Part shown: piece after piece, positions 22,359-32,711 of the stretch | How the letters are laid out: each line of letters begins with the position of its first letter | Numbering within the stretch: position 1 is the stretch's first letter | Source of the DNA: Purshia tridentata | Taxonomy: Eukaryota > Streptophyta > Magnoliopsida > Rosales > Rosaceae | DNA length: 53,429 nucleotides | Assembly (NCBI GenBank): GCA_003254885.1 | Contig: QANT01006058.1 | Location: forward strand, 1-53,429 | Reading direction: 5' to 3' | Translations under genes and position numbers: made by a program | The notes under the pieces: model-generated | The model's input: only the letters and a program-made list of their open reading frames with translations | The model's database searches: none | Told to the model about the DNA's origin: nothing

Positions 22359-23190
22359 ATGAAAATAAGAAATTTAGGTTTAGTGGTGGCAATGATAGGA
22401 GGAGTGTTGGCTACAGTCGATGGTAGAGCATATCAAGTAGGAGGCGAGCTTGGGTGGGCTGTACCTCCGGATACTTTCTTTTCTTGGAACGTTTATTTCT
22501 TATGGGCTCAACAACATAGATTTGTTATTGGGGACACATTGGGTAAGACCATGTACAATGCTTTAGCAAAATGCTAAATTTAGCATCATTTCTTACTTTT
22601 AACCATAGCTTTTTGAGTTTTACTCCAATCACACAAAACCTATACCTAAATGTCAACATGTTATATTCATATGTATATATATTCTAATAAATTAAAATTT
22701 ATTAAATAAATTACTTTGATAATTATAATTCGATCACAAAGTAATACACCTCATTAGTCATCTCCCAACCTCTTCACAAGTCTACTGCACTTAACTCTCA
22801 TCTGGGACCACGCCTCACACAAGCAACCCAATAGACCACAATTACATGGATTTCACTCATCTTTTTATTAATGATTAGTTTTGTTATTTAATTAACAAAG
22901 GAATTAACGAGGTTAAAGTCTATTTAGACACATATGATAAACAGGTCATTAAGTTGTACAACAATATATATTGTTTTGCAGAATTTTATGATAGAGATGC
23001 AATGACTAATTTGGCAATGGTGAGCCAGAAAAATTTCATCTCTTGTAATGTCAGCAATCCATATGAAAAGTGGTTTGGACGAAGTATAATTAAACTCAGA
23101 CGACCTCAGACATATTACTTTACCAGTACTTTTCCAGAGCACTGTGAAAAAGGACAAAAATTAGCTGTTTGTACCCACGGTCTTGTTTGA
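22359..23190 (+). CDS. Compact secreted phytocyanin-like protein, copper site lost (copy 1)
   Basis: Exons 22359-22542 and 22982-23190, with a 439-nt phase-1 intron (130 residues). The signal peptide covers residues 1-23; the domain reads YQVGGELGWAVPPDTFFSW in exon 1 and EFYDRDAMTNLAMV, ISCNVSNPYEKW and YYFTSTFPEHCEKGQKLAV in exon 2. His1 is absent and the copper Cys is Ser, while the disulfide cysteines and GQK remain. The protein stops right after the last strand (CTHGLV), with no proline-rich linker or GPI signal, and carries an extra Cys there. This gene and the next are the only array members on the plus strand and resemble each other closely, implying one inversion followed by tandem duplication. 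A TATA-like ctataaatta lies near 22291. Confidence 0.82.
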
Positions 23191-23818
23191 ACTCTGTATA
23201 TGTTCTTCTATCTAATAATAATGCAATCTTTATATTGCCATTTTAAATGGCAGTTCGTGCTTTTAATTCCTTGATTACTATATTATGAATATTAATAAAC
23301 AAAAGTTTCATTTATCTGCTCCGATCCAATTAGTGTTTGTATTTTAATCTAAGACATAATTAATCACAAGTTTCTGGAGCACATGCAGCATCCATCAATT
23401 AGATTTGCGTGCTTAATTTGCATTCTAAGAGAATAGATAACATATTTTTTTGGGAGGGATGAGAAGACGAGAACATTTTTTATATGTATGTGCATATATA
23501 TATATATATATTATTTTTCTTTAGTTTTAATTTCATGATCTTGATGACCCTGTGTAATACCTAAAAGCTTAAGTAGTATTAAAAAATGTTAATCAAACTG
23601 AAATATTAGAAGAGCTAGCACATGCATTGAATGGTTGGAATGTATACAAACCTAAGCAATTGTGATAACGTCAAAAAAAAATATACACCTGTTTCAGAAT
23701 CATAACTAAAGTGAAAAGTGAAAAGTGAAAACTACAGAGGTTTTCTCTTTATAAATTCTGAAAGTGCATTCGGAAACCTCACTTAATTACTTGTTTTCCA
23801 CAAAAGAAAGAAAAAATA

Positions 23819-24340
23819 ATGAAAATGGAAAATTTTGTTATACTTGTTGCGGCAGCAACAACAGTATTGTTGCTACCTACAAATACAATAGAAGGTGCAA
23901 TATACACGGTAGGAGGTGAGTTTAGTTGGACTTTGCCTCCAGACACCTTTTTTTCCTTGAACATTTACCACACTTGGGCTTCACAATATACATTTGTTGC
24001 TTGGGATATACTAGGTAAACTACTTTATTTAAAAGCACAAAAAATTGATAATTAATGTCGATTATTTGTATTATTGCAAGATGCATGTCATTTGGTTGAT
24101 AATTAATTTGTTTAATCATTTTTGTTTTTGACAGATTTTTATGATAGATATGAAATGACGAACCTAGCTCAAGTTAGCAAGGAAGATTTTGAGAATTGTA
24201 ATGTCACCAATCCATATCATGTGTGGTATGGACGTCATAAGTATCAACTTGGTCGACCCGGCATGTATTACTTTACTAGCATCTATTCAGATCATTGCAA
24301 CAAGGGACAAAAAATGGCAATTTGTGTGACCTATTATTAA
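23819..24340 (+). CDS. Compact secreted phytocyanin-like protein, copper site lost (copy 2)
   Basis: Exons 23819-24014 and 24135-24340, with a 120-nt phase-1 intron (133 residues). The signal peptide ends near EG at residue 25; the N-half reads YTVGGEFSWTLPPDTFFSL, with the usual Gly before Trp changed to Ser. Exon 2 reads DFYDRYEMTNLAQV, ENCNVTNPYHVW and YYFTSIYSDHCNKGQKMAI, ending CVTYY. Cys to Ser and loss of His1 match the neighbour at 22359-23190, as does the extra C-terminal Cys. A TATA-like tttataaatt sits at about 23750, and the 40 bases around it resemble the neighbour's promoter (cttaattac block), so the promoter was duplicated with the gene. It is secreted and soluble by prediction. 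Confidence 0.82.
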
Positions 24341-24944
24341 GGGATTTTTTAAATAAATTTATGTAAAGAATTATTTATTGAGTCAATTATATTTTATATT
24401 TTGATGATCAAAATTGTTAATTTTTTAGCTCTCGATTGAAGGATCATTTTGACAAAATTTTAGATAAAATTGAAAATATTTTGTTAGATTATTTAATTGA
24501 TTAAAATTAGATATCTTAATGGTGTTCAGTTTGTTTAAATTTTTGTATAGATTATATTTGAATAGAGATACAACATAACATTCGAATTATTAAAATAGAA
24601 GTGCCTCAACATTTGTTTGCATTTATATCCAGAGGGAGAGGTATATGTCGAATTTAGGAAGCGGTTGAGTGAAAACCGCCGGAAACTCACAAAAGAGGCA
24701 TGCTTTGTGATGCATGATATGGATACTTGTGTTTCCATCGATCTCTCTTTACTTCTTTTATGATAGGATTGTGGTTCTAGGAAGCTTGTTGTTCCTGAGT
24801 GGGCCTATATAGTTAGAATAAGATCGATGTCCTTTGTAAAGTTATTATTATTATTTGCGAAATAAATAAATAAATTATCTGACTTAATTTATTGCATGCA
24901 TAGAACGATGTACATCAACTGAAGATAGAAAATCGGAAACATAG
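24341..24944. other. Intergenic, no gene seen
   Basis: AT-rich, with a somewhat GC-richer stretch at 24600-24740 that encodes nothing recognisable. It ends at the left edge of a duplicated block. Confidence 0.45.
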
Positions 24945-26085
24945 CACAAATAAACATAATTTTATTTGGTTTAAGAATCACCCCACACCACATGCAAGGT
25001 ATACAAATAGTTTTATTCCAGTATAAAATAAATTGCTTCCAAGTTATAACTTATTAATTATAAGGCATATGAGAGCCAATTAATTAGTACACAATGACTT
25101 AGACCTTTTTAATTTATGTCTAGGCTTAGCTAGCTAGCTAGCTAGCAGGGATTTTGATTCACGGTTTGAAGAAGCGAAACTTCTTTGCGACTGTAGGCTT
25201 CATCATCTTTTGAGACACAAAATTGACTGGCAAGGGCTTGTTATCAGCTTCAACAGCACCCGGAGGTGGTGGACTTGGAGGTGGACTTAGACTAGCAATA
25301 GGAGATGGGCTTGAAGAACCGATGTCAATGACTATCTTTTGGCCTTTGGAGCAGTGGCCGGCGAAGGTGCAGGTGAAATAATACTTGCCGGAATCAAGAA
25401 ATTTAAGTGAAACTGGTGACTGGAATATATAAAAGGGATTCAAGGTGTTGCATGCTTCATAATATTATCTTCCTTGCTTACCCTGACCAAGTCATTTTCT
25501 CCCACAGCAAAGTTAAACGCTGCAAAAACAACGTTAATTAATTAACATATGTTACCATCCATCATGTATAGATTAACATATGAAATATGAAAAATTAGAA
25601 AATGATGAATTAGTTCACCTAGAGAGTCGTTAACTACAAACTTATGCATGGAAGCCCATGAAGCATACGTAGCAGCAGCACCGGGAGGAATAGTCCAACC
25701 TAAAGCGTCTCCTACCTACAGTATATTTTGTAGCCTCTGTTGTATGTAGCATCACTGATATTGTTGCTGCCATTGCTATAACAGCAACCATTACATTGAA
25801 ACTCATCGTAATTTTAACCATCTTCAATTCACTGTCCGTACTAGCTAGGTCACAATTGTGTTGTTGTATAATATGATTGGGAAGTACTTAATGTCTGAAT
25901 TTATACAAGGTTAGCTCTTGAATTTTAGGAAAAAGTCGAGTGATACCTGCCAAATTTCACAGAGAGCTTTTTTATGTCATATAATTACATATTGCACTAT
26001 GTTTGACATCCAGCAATTGCAAGCTGTGTATAATATATAGGGTACAGTAAAGTTTAATTAATTGTTCATACGGTCAATGAGTTTC
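24945..26085. repeat. Segmental duplication, copy A (matches 27778-28925)
   Basis: Collinear, near-identical sequence covers the 3' flank, both exons, the intron and the upstream region of the phytocyanin copy. Differences are scattered substitutions and small indels, including the two that break the reading frame. The left edges align at aacataattttatttg and the right edges fade after ttaattgttcatacgg. Confidence 0.8.
25159..25821 (-). pseudogene. Frameshifted duplicate of phytocyanin gene 27986-28641
   Basis: The exon-1 region is 25619-25821 and the exon-2 region 25159-25519. Compared with the intact sister, exon 1 has four extra bases within 25712-25719 (cctacctacag against cctacag), which shifts the frame right after KYTVG. 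Exon 2 has five extra bases near 25464-25468 (cataatattatc against cataatc), breaking it before EACNTLNPF. Downstream, the correct frame resumes with YYFTCTFAGHCSKGQK to the stop. Splice sites and promoter look intact, so it may be transcribed, but the product would be truncated. The start used is the ATG aligned with the sister's; an in-frame TTG just upstream is not a start. Confidence 0.85.
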
Positions 26086-27125
26086 GATGTTTATATCATA
26101 CATCCATTGTGCTTCACATCCGGCATTTGCAGTCTGCATGTGTAGATATATGCTGCGCACTACTTATAAATCCATCAAATGTTGAAATTGTCAAAACGAT
26201 TATATATATAGTGACAGGTCAAACGGTCAATGAGCGTCGATATTAATTATGTGGGGAGAAGTAAAAACTTTAATTTTCTAATGATTTCTGTTCGTTTTCT
26301 AATGAAAACACAAGCCTAATTAATTTACCTTTGACGGTATTTTAGATAAAATAACAGAAATTGACCTGCAGGCCATATGGTTATTATTTGAAGGGATTAG
26401 ACAAAAGTACTACATCCATGACACCTTCTCTTTGTTGGTTTTTAGTAAAAAATTAATTGAAACCAGAAAGTGACTTCAAAACCCAAACTGTGCAGTTCAT
26501 TAATTTTAATGTCATCCCCAAGTTGTATTTTACTCTAATTGGTATCCTTTATGAGAGAATTAAAGTGCTCTGCACGTGAACATTTATATTAGGTAGTTTT
26601 TTTATATTTTTATATTTAATAAAATATCACCACTTTTTTTATATTTAAGATAGTGGAGTGTTTTTCATTTTTAAAATTTTATTTTAATTCTTATATTTAT
26701 ATGTTACAATTATACTCTTATTTATTACATTGAATGAAAGATATTTTAAACAAATCATAATTTAAACTCTTTTTCTAACATTATAATAATAAAGATTCCA
26801 GGCTTACATATGACACTAGCGATAGCCGTACATGTCATCCTTAGGCTCCGAGAGGTGCAGCCCAGGATGTGTGTGATTAAAGTCCATCACGGACTAAGCT
26901 TTAGCTTGTATCGAGGAGGGCAATTTGGGAATTCTTGATGAAAAATAATTAAGTTATTTGTTTAGGTAATTACTTTGCTGAAATAACCTCCTTTTTCTAA
27001 TTACTTTACCAAAGTAACCTTGCCTCAATTAATATATACGTTGTTTATACAAGCTTTTCCCATATGCCATTCCTAGAAGTATTGTGTAAAATAAAAACCC
27101 ATAAACGCAAATGAAAATATTGCAA
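26086..27125. other. Spacer with decayed upstream repeat, no gene
   Basis: Near 26086-26160 a second, weaker copy of the upstream block (cacatccggcatttgcagtc) follows the first. At 26222 a tcaatgagcgtcgatattaa motif is shared with the upstream regions of two other members. No phytocyanin exon 2 is found here to complete the exon-1 fragment at 27126-27299. Confidence 0.5.
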
Positions 27126-27299
27126 GGGATGCTTGGAAGCCCATGATTCATAAAAGTCGACTCTCGGAGGAACAGTCCAACCCAATTGACCTCCTACTAT
27201 ATATTCTGAAGCTTCTGTTCCTTGAAACATGACTGGTATTGTTGCTGTCACTGCTATAACTACAACCATCATCGCAATATACATGGTTTTAACTGCCAT
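27126..27299 (-). pseudogene. Orphan phytocyanin exon 1, 3'-truncated
   Basis: It begins with a clean start and signal peptide (MAVKTMYIAMMVVVIAVTA) and the N-half YIVGGQLGWTVPPR, DFYESWASKHPL, very close to exon 1 of the gene at 30073-30679. Homology stops abruptly after HPL, before the V-V-G-D-I-I end and the splice donor; the frame then runs into unrelated sequence to a stop at 27045. No exon 2 lies downstream. The TATA-like aatttataga at 27380-27389 survives. Confidence 0.78.
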
Positions 27300-27400
27300 C
27301 TATCGATCTCTTTCGATGCTTGCATGGTAGGAAGTAAATGATCGAGTGAATGGCCGGGGTTAAGAAATGGTGTACGTCTAAATTTATAGAGGGAGATATC

Positions 27401-27432
<32 letters not shown>

Positions 27433-27506
27433 GCATTAATGTACGTGTGTGTGAGATCTGGCAATTGAAAGCTTTAGATATGGTGCAGTTGATTCATTTT
27501 GATTAG

Positions 27507-27643
27507 GCAGCGCCACCGGTAACAGTCCAACCCAAGCCGTCTCCCGCTGTGTATTCAGCAGCTTCTGTTCCTTGCAACATGAATGCTGTTGATGCCACTG
27601 CTATCACAACAACCATCATCACAGTCACGGTTTTAATTGCCAT
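27507..27643 (-). pseudogene. Mosaic phytocyanin exon-1 fragment with internal deletion
   Basis: The start codon at 27641-27643 opens the same signal peptide as the gene at 30073-30679 (MAIKTVTVMMVVV), through GTEAAEYT and LGWTV, with Pro-Pro replaced by an in-frame change to Thr. At 27507 the copy jumps directly to sequence that lies beyond the 3' end of the intact gene (tggtgcagttgattcatttt, also at about 29598-29617). The second part of exon 1, the intron and all of exon 2 are therefore missing. Confidence 0.82.
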
Positions 27644-27777
27644 ATTTGATTAATTTCTTAGAAGACTACTCCTTAATTGTGTTGTTTTATAGCGGGCAAT
27701 TAATGAGAGTGTGAATGGAGTCTGTATCGAAGTGGTGCTTGTATTTATATATAGAGGGAGACCTCTGAGACCTGCCA

Positions 27778-28925
27778 AATAAACATAATTTTATTTGTTT
27801 TAATAATCACCCCACACCACACCACATGCATGGAATACAAATAGTTTTATTCGAGTATAAAATAAAGTGCTTCCAAGTTATAACTTATTTATAAGGCATA
27901 TGCGAGCCAATTAAGGTACAATGACTTAGACCTTTTTAATTTATATCTAGGCTTAGCTAGCTAGCTAGCTAGCAGGGATTTTGATTCACGGTTTGAAGAA
28001 GCGAAACTTCTTTGCGACTGTAGGCTTCATCATCTTTTGAGACACAAAATTGACTGGCAAGGGCTTGTTATCAGCTTCAACAGCACCCGGAGGTGGTGGA
28101 CTTGGAGGTGGACTTAGACTAGCAATAGGAGATGGGCTTGAAGAACCGATGTCAATGACTATCTTTTGGCCTTTGGAGCAGTGGCCGGCGAAGGTGCAGG
28201 TGAAATAATACTTGCCGGAATCAAGAAATTTAAGTGAAACTGGTGACTGGAATATATAAAAGGGATTCAAGGTGTTGCATGCTTCATAATCTTCCTTGCT
28301 TACCCAGGCCAAGTCATTTTCTCCCACAGCAAAGTTAAACGCTGCAAAAACAACGTTAATCAATTAACATATGTTACCATCCATCATGTGTAGATTAACA
28401 GATATATGAAAATATGAAAAATTAGAAAATTAATTAGTTCACCTAGAGAGTCGTTAACTACAAACTTATGCATGGAAGCCCATGAAGCATAAGTAGCAGC
28501 GCCACCAGGAGGAATAGTCCAACCTAAATCGTCTCCTACAGTATATTTTGTAGCCTCTGTTGTATGTAGCATCACTGATATTGTTGCTGCCATTGCTATA
28601 ACAGCAACCACTACATTGAAATTCTTCGTAATCTTAACCATCTTTCAATTCACTTCCTGTACTAGCTAGCTGGCAATTGTGTTGTTGTATAATATGATTG
28701 GGAAGTAATTAATGTCTGAATTTATACAATGTGAGCTCTTTAATTTTTAGGAAAAAGTCGAGTGATACCTGCCAAATTTCACAGAGAGCTTTGCTATGTC
28801 ATATAATTACATATTGCATTGTGTTTGACATCCAGAAATTGCAAGCTGTGTATAATATATATGGTACAGTAAAGTTTAATTAATTGTTCATACGGATAGT
28901 GATGGGGTCAATGAGCTTCGATATT
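27778..28925. repeat. Segmental duplication, copy B (matches 24945-26085)
   Basis: Contains the intact phytocyanin gene 27986-28641. See the partner block for the extent. The left edge abuts the mosaic fragment's promoter at the string gacctgccaaa. Confidence 0.8.
27986..28641 (-). CDS. Phytocyanin with Cys and His2 but His1 lost
   Basis: Exons 28443-28641 and 27986-28341, with a 101-nt phase-1 intron (184 residues). The signal peptide covers residues 1-31 (ending TTEA). The domain reads KYTVGDDLGWTIPPGG, then VGENDLAWV with Asn at the His1 position, then YYFTCTFAGHCSKGQK with copper Cys, His2 and Gln. The tail has a Ser/Pro run (LSPPPSPPPPGAVEA) followed by a basic end VAKKFRFFKP, which is a poor GPI signal, so it is probably secreted. 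The protein is the intact partner of the pseudogene at 25159-25821. A TATA-like tttatacaat lies at 28721-28730, and a palindromic CTAG repeat follows the stop. Confidence 0.88.
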
Positions 28926-30054
28926 AATCATGTCGAAATTAATTAAACGATAGCTAATAATACAAACAAAACTGCTGGCCTTAGCAAGGCCCTTGGCGTG
29001 CCTTCTTTCCCTTTTTGAACCATATTATTTGACATGATCCAAGGTGCCAACGTTGGACTTGAAAAATATGATATAATTACCATGCTCCTTCCAACATCCA
29101 AGTTTGAATTTCAAATCTTGCCAAAAATTTAGAAAGTCAACTTACCTTTTAGATTTATTGGGTCTACATTGTTTAATTCGGCCCAGGTTGAGAGTTTAGA
29201 CTGTTTATATTAGCTAGCTCAAAGTTATGAAAATTCTTTTACGTAAGATGTGCCTTAAATAAGCTTGATAATTCCCAACAAAGACAAGGCATGAACGTAT
29301 CATTAATTACAGGGTTATTAACCTCTTTTTTTTCCACCGATATGACTGGCTAACGTACATGCTGATAATTTTGGGTACCATATTTTTCTAAAAGAATTAA
29401 AATATTGTGGACCATGTGACCGTGTGATTATATAATATATATATATATATATATCTTTTTAAGAGTAGGATTTCATATTGATCATATCCCTCATAGAGTT
29501 ATTTTATATAGTATTTAAACAATAACTTATATTGATTGATGGAAAACGAAATTATTACAAAGCCACAAATAGTGAGATTTGGCAATTGAAAGCTTTAGAT
29601 ATGGTGCAGTTGATTCATTTTGATTAGTCTGCCTTTAATTAAGTTCTCAATGTGGCTTTTCTTCCCTTCATGATATCCTCTCTCTCTACTCTCTCTCTCT
29701 CTCTCTCTCTTTAATTAATTTCCTACGTTTTCCCATATATATATATGCCTTTTTGAAATTGGAACTGAAAATGTTGCATGCATTAATTGCATAAAACCCA
29801 GGAAAAATAAGTGAGCAATACATATAAAAGTGGACTTAATCATAATTTTATTAGATACGTTTCTGGATCACACCACATACATGATACATGGACGTACAAA
29901 ATGCCTTGATCTAGTTATTTAAATAGTTATAGTACGTACGTGCATGTGTACTCACTCCTCTATAAGTGGGAGATATAGGAGCAATTAAGTAGGCAATTAA
30001 CTAATGACTCGATTTTTTTAAGTATAACTTGTAACTAGCCTAACTACTAAGTAC
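28926..30054. other. Spacer with source of a mosaic duplication and a CT microsatellite
   Basis: About 29571-29627 is near-identical to 27451-27507. A CT-rich microsatellite lies at about 29680-29711 and AT repeats at 29437-29455. No gene is seen. Confidence 0.55.
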
Positions 30055-30072
30055 TAGCTAGCTAGCAAGGAA

Positions 30073-30679
30073 TTAAACCATCTTTTGAGCCAGAAATTTG
30101 AGCAGCATGGGGTGATGATCACGATGAGCTTGAGGCGCAGCAATTGGACTTGGAGTTGGAGACAATGAGGGACCGACGTTAATGGCTATCTTTTGGCCTT
30201 GAGAGCAGTGGCCAGCAAAGGTTCCGATGAAATGGAATGTGCTGCTTGCTAGAAATTTAACTCTAATTGGTTCCTGCCTTTGAAATAAGGGATCCGTGGT
30301 GTTGCACGTGTCGAAATTCTCCTGCGTTACTGCGGCCACATCCTGTTCTCCTTCTGTAAAGTTAAACGCTGCACATATGGATGATTAATATATATGTTTA
30401 GTGATGATGAACTTTGATAATTAACACTTTTTATCACCCAAAAAAACTAAATAAAATTGAAATTCGATATATGCATGCGTGCTCACATATAATATCGCCA
30501 ACTACCAAGGGATGATTGGCAGCCCATGATTCATAAAAGGCAGCGCCACCGGGAGGTACAGTCCAACCCAAGTCGTCTCCCACTGTGTATTCAGCAGCTT
30601 CTGTTCCTTGCAACATGAATGCTGTTGATGCCACTGCTATCACAACAACCATCATCACAGTCACGGTTTTAATTGCCAT
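30073..30679 (-). CDS. ENODL-type phytocyanin, copper site lost
   Basis: Exons 30487-30679 and 30073-30368, with a 118-nt phase-1 intron using a GTGAGC donor (162 residues). The signal peptide ends near TEA at residue 28; the N-half is EYTVGDDLGWTVPPGG. Exon 2 reads FTEGEQDVAAV (His1 is Gln), FDTCNTTDP and FHFIGTFAGHCSQGQK (copper Cys is Gly). The tail is short (SPTPSPIAAPQ) and ends LLKFLAQKMV, only weakly hydrophobic, so GPI anchoring is uncertain. Two nearby fragments (27126-27299, 27507-27643) are broken relatives of its first exon. A TATA-like attatatatag lies at about 30776-30786. Confidence 0.85.
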
Positions 30680-31961
30680 ATTTGATGAATTTCTTAGACG
30701 ACTACTCCTTAATCGTGTTGTTGTATAGCAGGCAATTAATGAGAGTGTGAATGGAGTTCGAAGTGGTGCTTGTAATTATATATAGAGGGAGACCACTGAG
30801 ACCTGCCAAATTCACCAGTTAATTAAGAGATCCGGCAATTAATTAACAGGCCGTGCGTGTACTATTAAGTTGAGTACATCAATAGCAGTTTAATTGATAG
30901 GTCAATCAGCGTCGCTATTAATTATGTACTAACAATAGTAATTCATTTTTTTAATGATGGCTACTTAATAATACACCAACCCTGCAGGCTGCAGGCCTTG
31001 GCCTTTGGGCATGGGTTACGTGGCGTTGAAAAACCTTGGCTATGCCTGCTTGACTGACTTACAGAAAAGGCTAGCTTCATTGTGAATTATTAAATGGGTA
31101 CATAAATTAATTTTATAATTTGTGAAGGGATCAGAGTCACCAATATGTATGGCATTGGCACCTTAATTAACCTATATACTGCTAGAGAAAAGGAAGGCCA
31201 ACGATATTCTCAGACACAATTTTCATTGCCCGCTTAAGATTATTATTAACAAGTTTCTCTATTTTCTAGCTAGCTAGTACGTGTTTTAGTAAAAAATTGA
31301 AACCGCCAAAATGGCTTCAGAGCTTTATGTATTGGCTAGAAACTATTTTTAAAAGGGTTAATTTTGTGAAGGGACCGAACATGGCACCAAATTAATTATT
31401 AGTTGAAGTTTAACAGGAACGAATTGATGATGCCAAACAAGTTATTGACTAGTTGTTTCGGTTAATATATCCTTGGCATACCTTAATCTCACCTCACCTA
31501 GTCTTTGTCTTTTTTTTGAATTTTTATTAATCAACTCTTGTACATGAGATTTGAACTAATAAACTATTCTGACAAGAAAATGAGTGGCATCGATAAAAAA
31601 AAGTAGGCTATAGTTATGGTTATTTTATTTTTCTCCTTTTTGGTACTTTAAATTCTTTAAAACATAAACTTAATTCGGCTGATTGCCCAATTACAGAAAA
31701 AGCTAGTTCGATTTATTAAGTACATGCATATTAATTTAATTTCTATGAGAGAACGATGAAGTACAATGTATATATGTTCGTTAAATTAACCCACATGGCC
31801 AAGCCTTCTTCGATTAGCACACCAACTAGAATAATATTTAACAATTTAATAGTGAAATACAAATAACATTTACGATCTTTCGATATATGTTCATATAATT
31901 TAGAGCATAAATTATAAAACCCAGCTAGCTAGCTAGCGCATGGAAATTAATACCATCCTAG

Positions 31962-32711
31962 TTAAAGCAGACGAAGAAGAGCTATTGCAGTAACAATGGA
32001 GATGAAAATAAAAGGGAAATTATTAGTAGCATGGAGAAGAAAGAAGGCGGAGTTGTGTGGTGAAGGTGGTGTTGCACCGCTTGGAGTTGGTTCCGGCCAA
32101 GGACTTTGAGGAGTAGCAGCGGTAGAAGTAGTAGTGGGAGCATGTGCAGGTGAATGAGGTGAAGGGGAAGGTGAAGTAGTAGGGTTGGATTGGTTTGATT
32201 TGGCAGTGATGGCCAGCTTTTGTCCCGCGGCGCAGTGGCCAGTAGCAGTGCTAATGAAGTAGTGGTCGCCGGAGGCCTTGATTTCGACATCTACTGGTCC
32301 AATGGTTGTATAGAAAATAGGATCAGTGTCATTGCAGGCTTCAAAATCTTCTTGGCTTACTAATGCCACATCGTCTGCTCCTGATTCAAAGATGAACACT
32401 GCGCCATGCACGTACGTTAATTTATCCAACATTTGTACGACAATGTAACGCTAATTAATTCATTAATTTCTTAAATTTAAAATTAAAGAAAAATGATTAA
32501 AGGGCGAGTAGTGATGATGATCACCTAGAGTGTCACCCACAGAAAAGGTATGATCAGAAGCCCAAGAAGAGTAAGTGTTATTGGCACCGGCAGGAGGTAT
32601 TTTCCAACCTATGCTATCTCCTACCACGTGATATATGGCTGCCGCTCTTTCTACCACTACCACCGCCACCACCGCTGCAACAAAAAATCCCACGCTCATT
32701 GTTTTCGCCAT
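31962..32711 (-). CDS. ENODL-type phytocyanin, GPI-anchored
   Basis: Exons 32525-32711 and 31962-32398, with a 126-nt phase-1 intron (207 residues). The signal peptide is rich in Val and Ala (residues 1-25). The domain reads YHVVGDSIGWKIPPAG, then ESGADDVALV (His1 is Asp) and YFISTATGHCAAGQK (copper Cys is Ser). The disulfide cysteines (EACN and GHC) and GQK are intact. A 60-residue Pro/Ser/Thr linker leads to the hydrophobic end FPFIFISIVTAIALLRLL, a clear GPI signal. The Ser/Pro/Thr linker suggests arabinogalactan modification. A palindromic CTAG repeat lies about 24 bases past the stop. Confidence 0.88.

Noticed and set aside
25822..25827. A start two codons upstream of the ATG in the frameshifted duplicate
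   Set aside because: The codon is TTG; the ATG at 25819-25821 aligns with the start of the intact sister.
27402..27431. AT dinucleotide tracts (also near 18138, 29437, 35488) as replication origins or regulatory sites
   Set aside because: Plain microsatellites, frequent in plant spacers, with no further signal.
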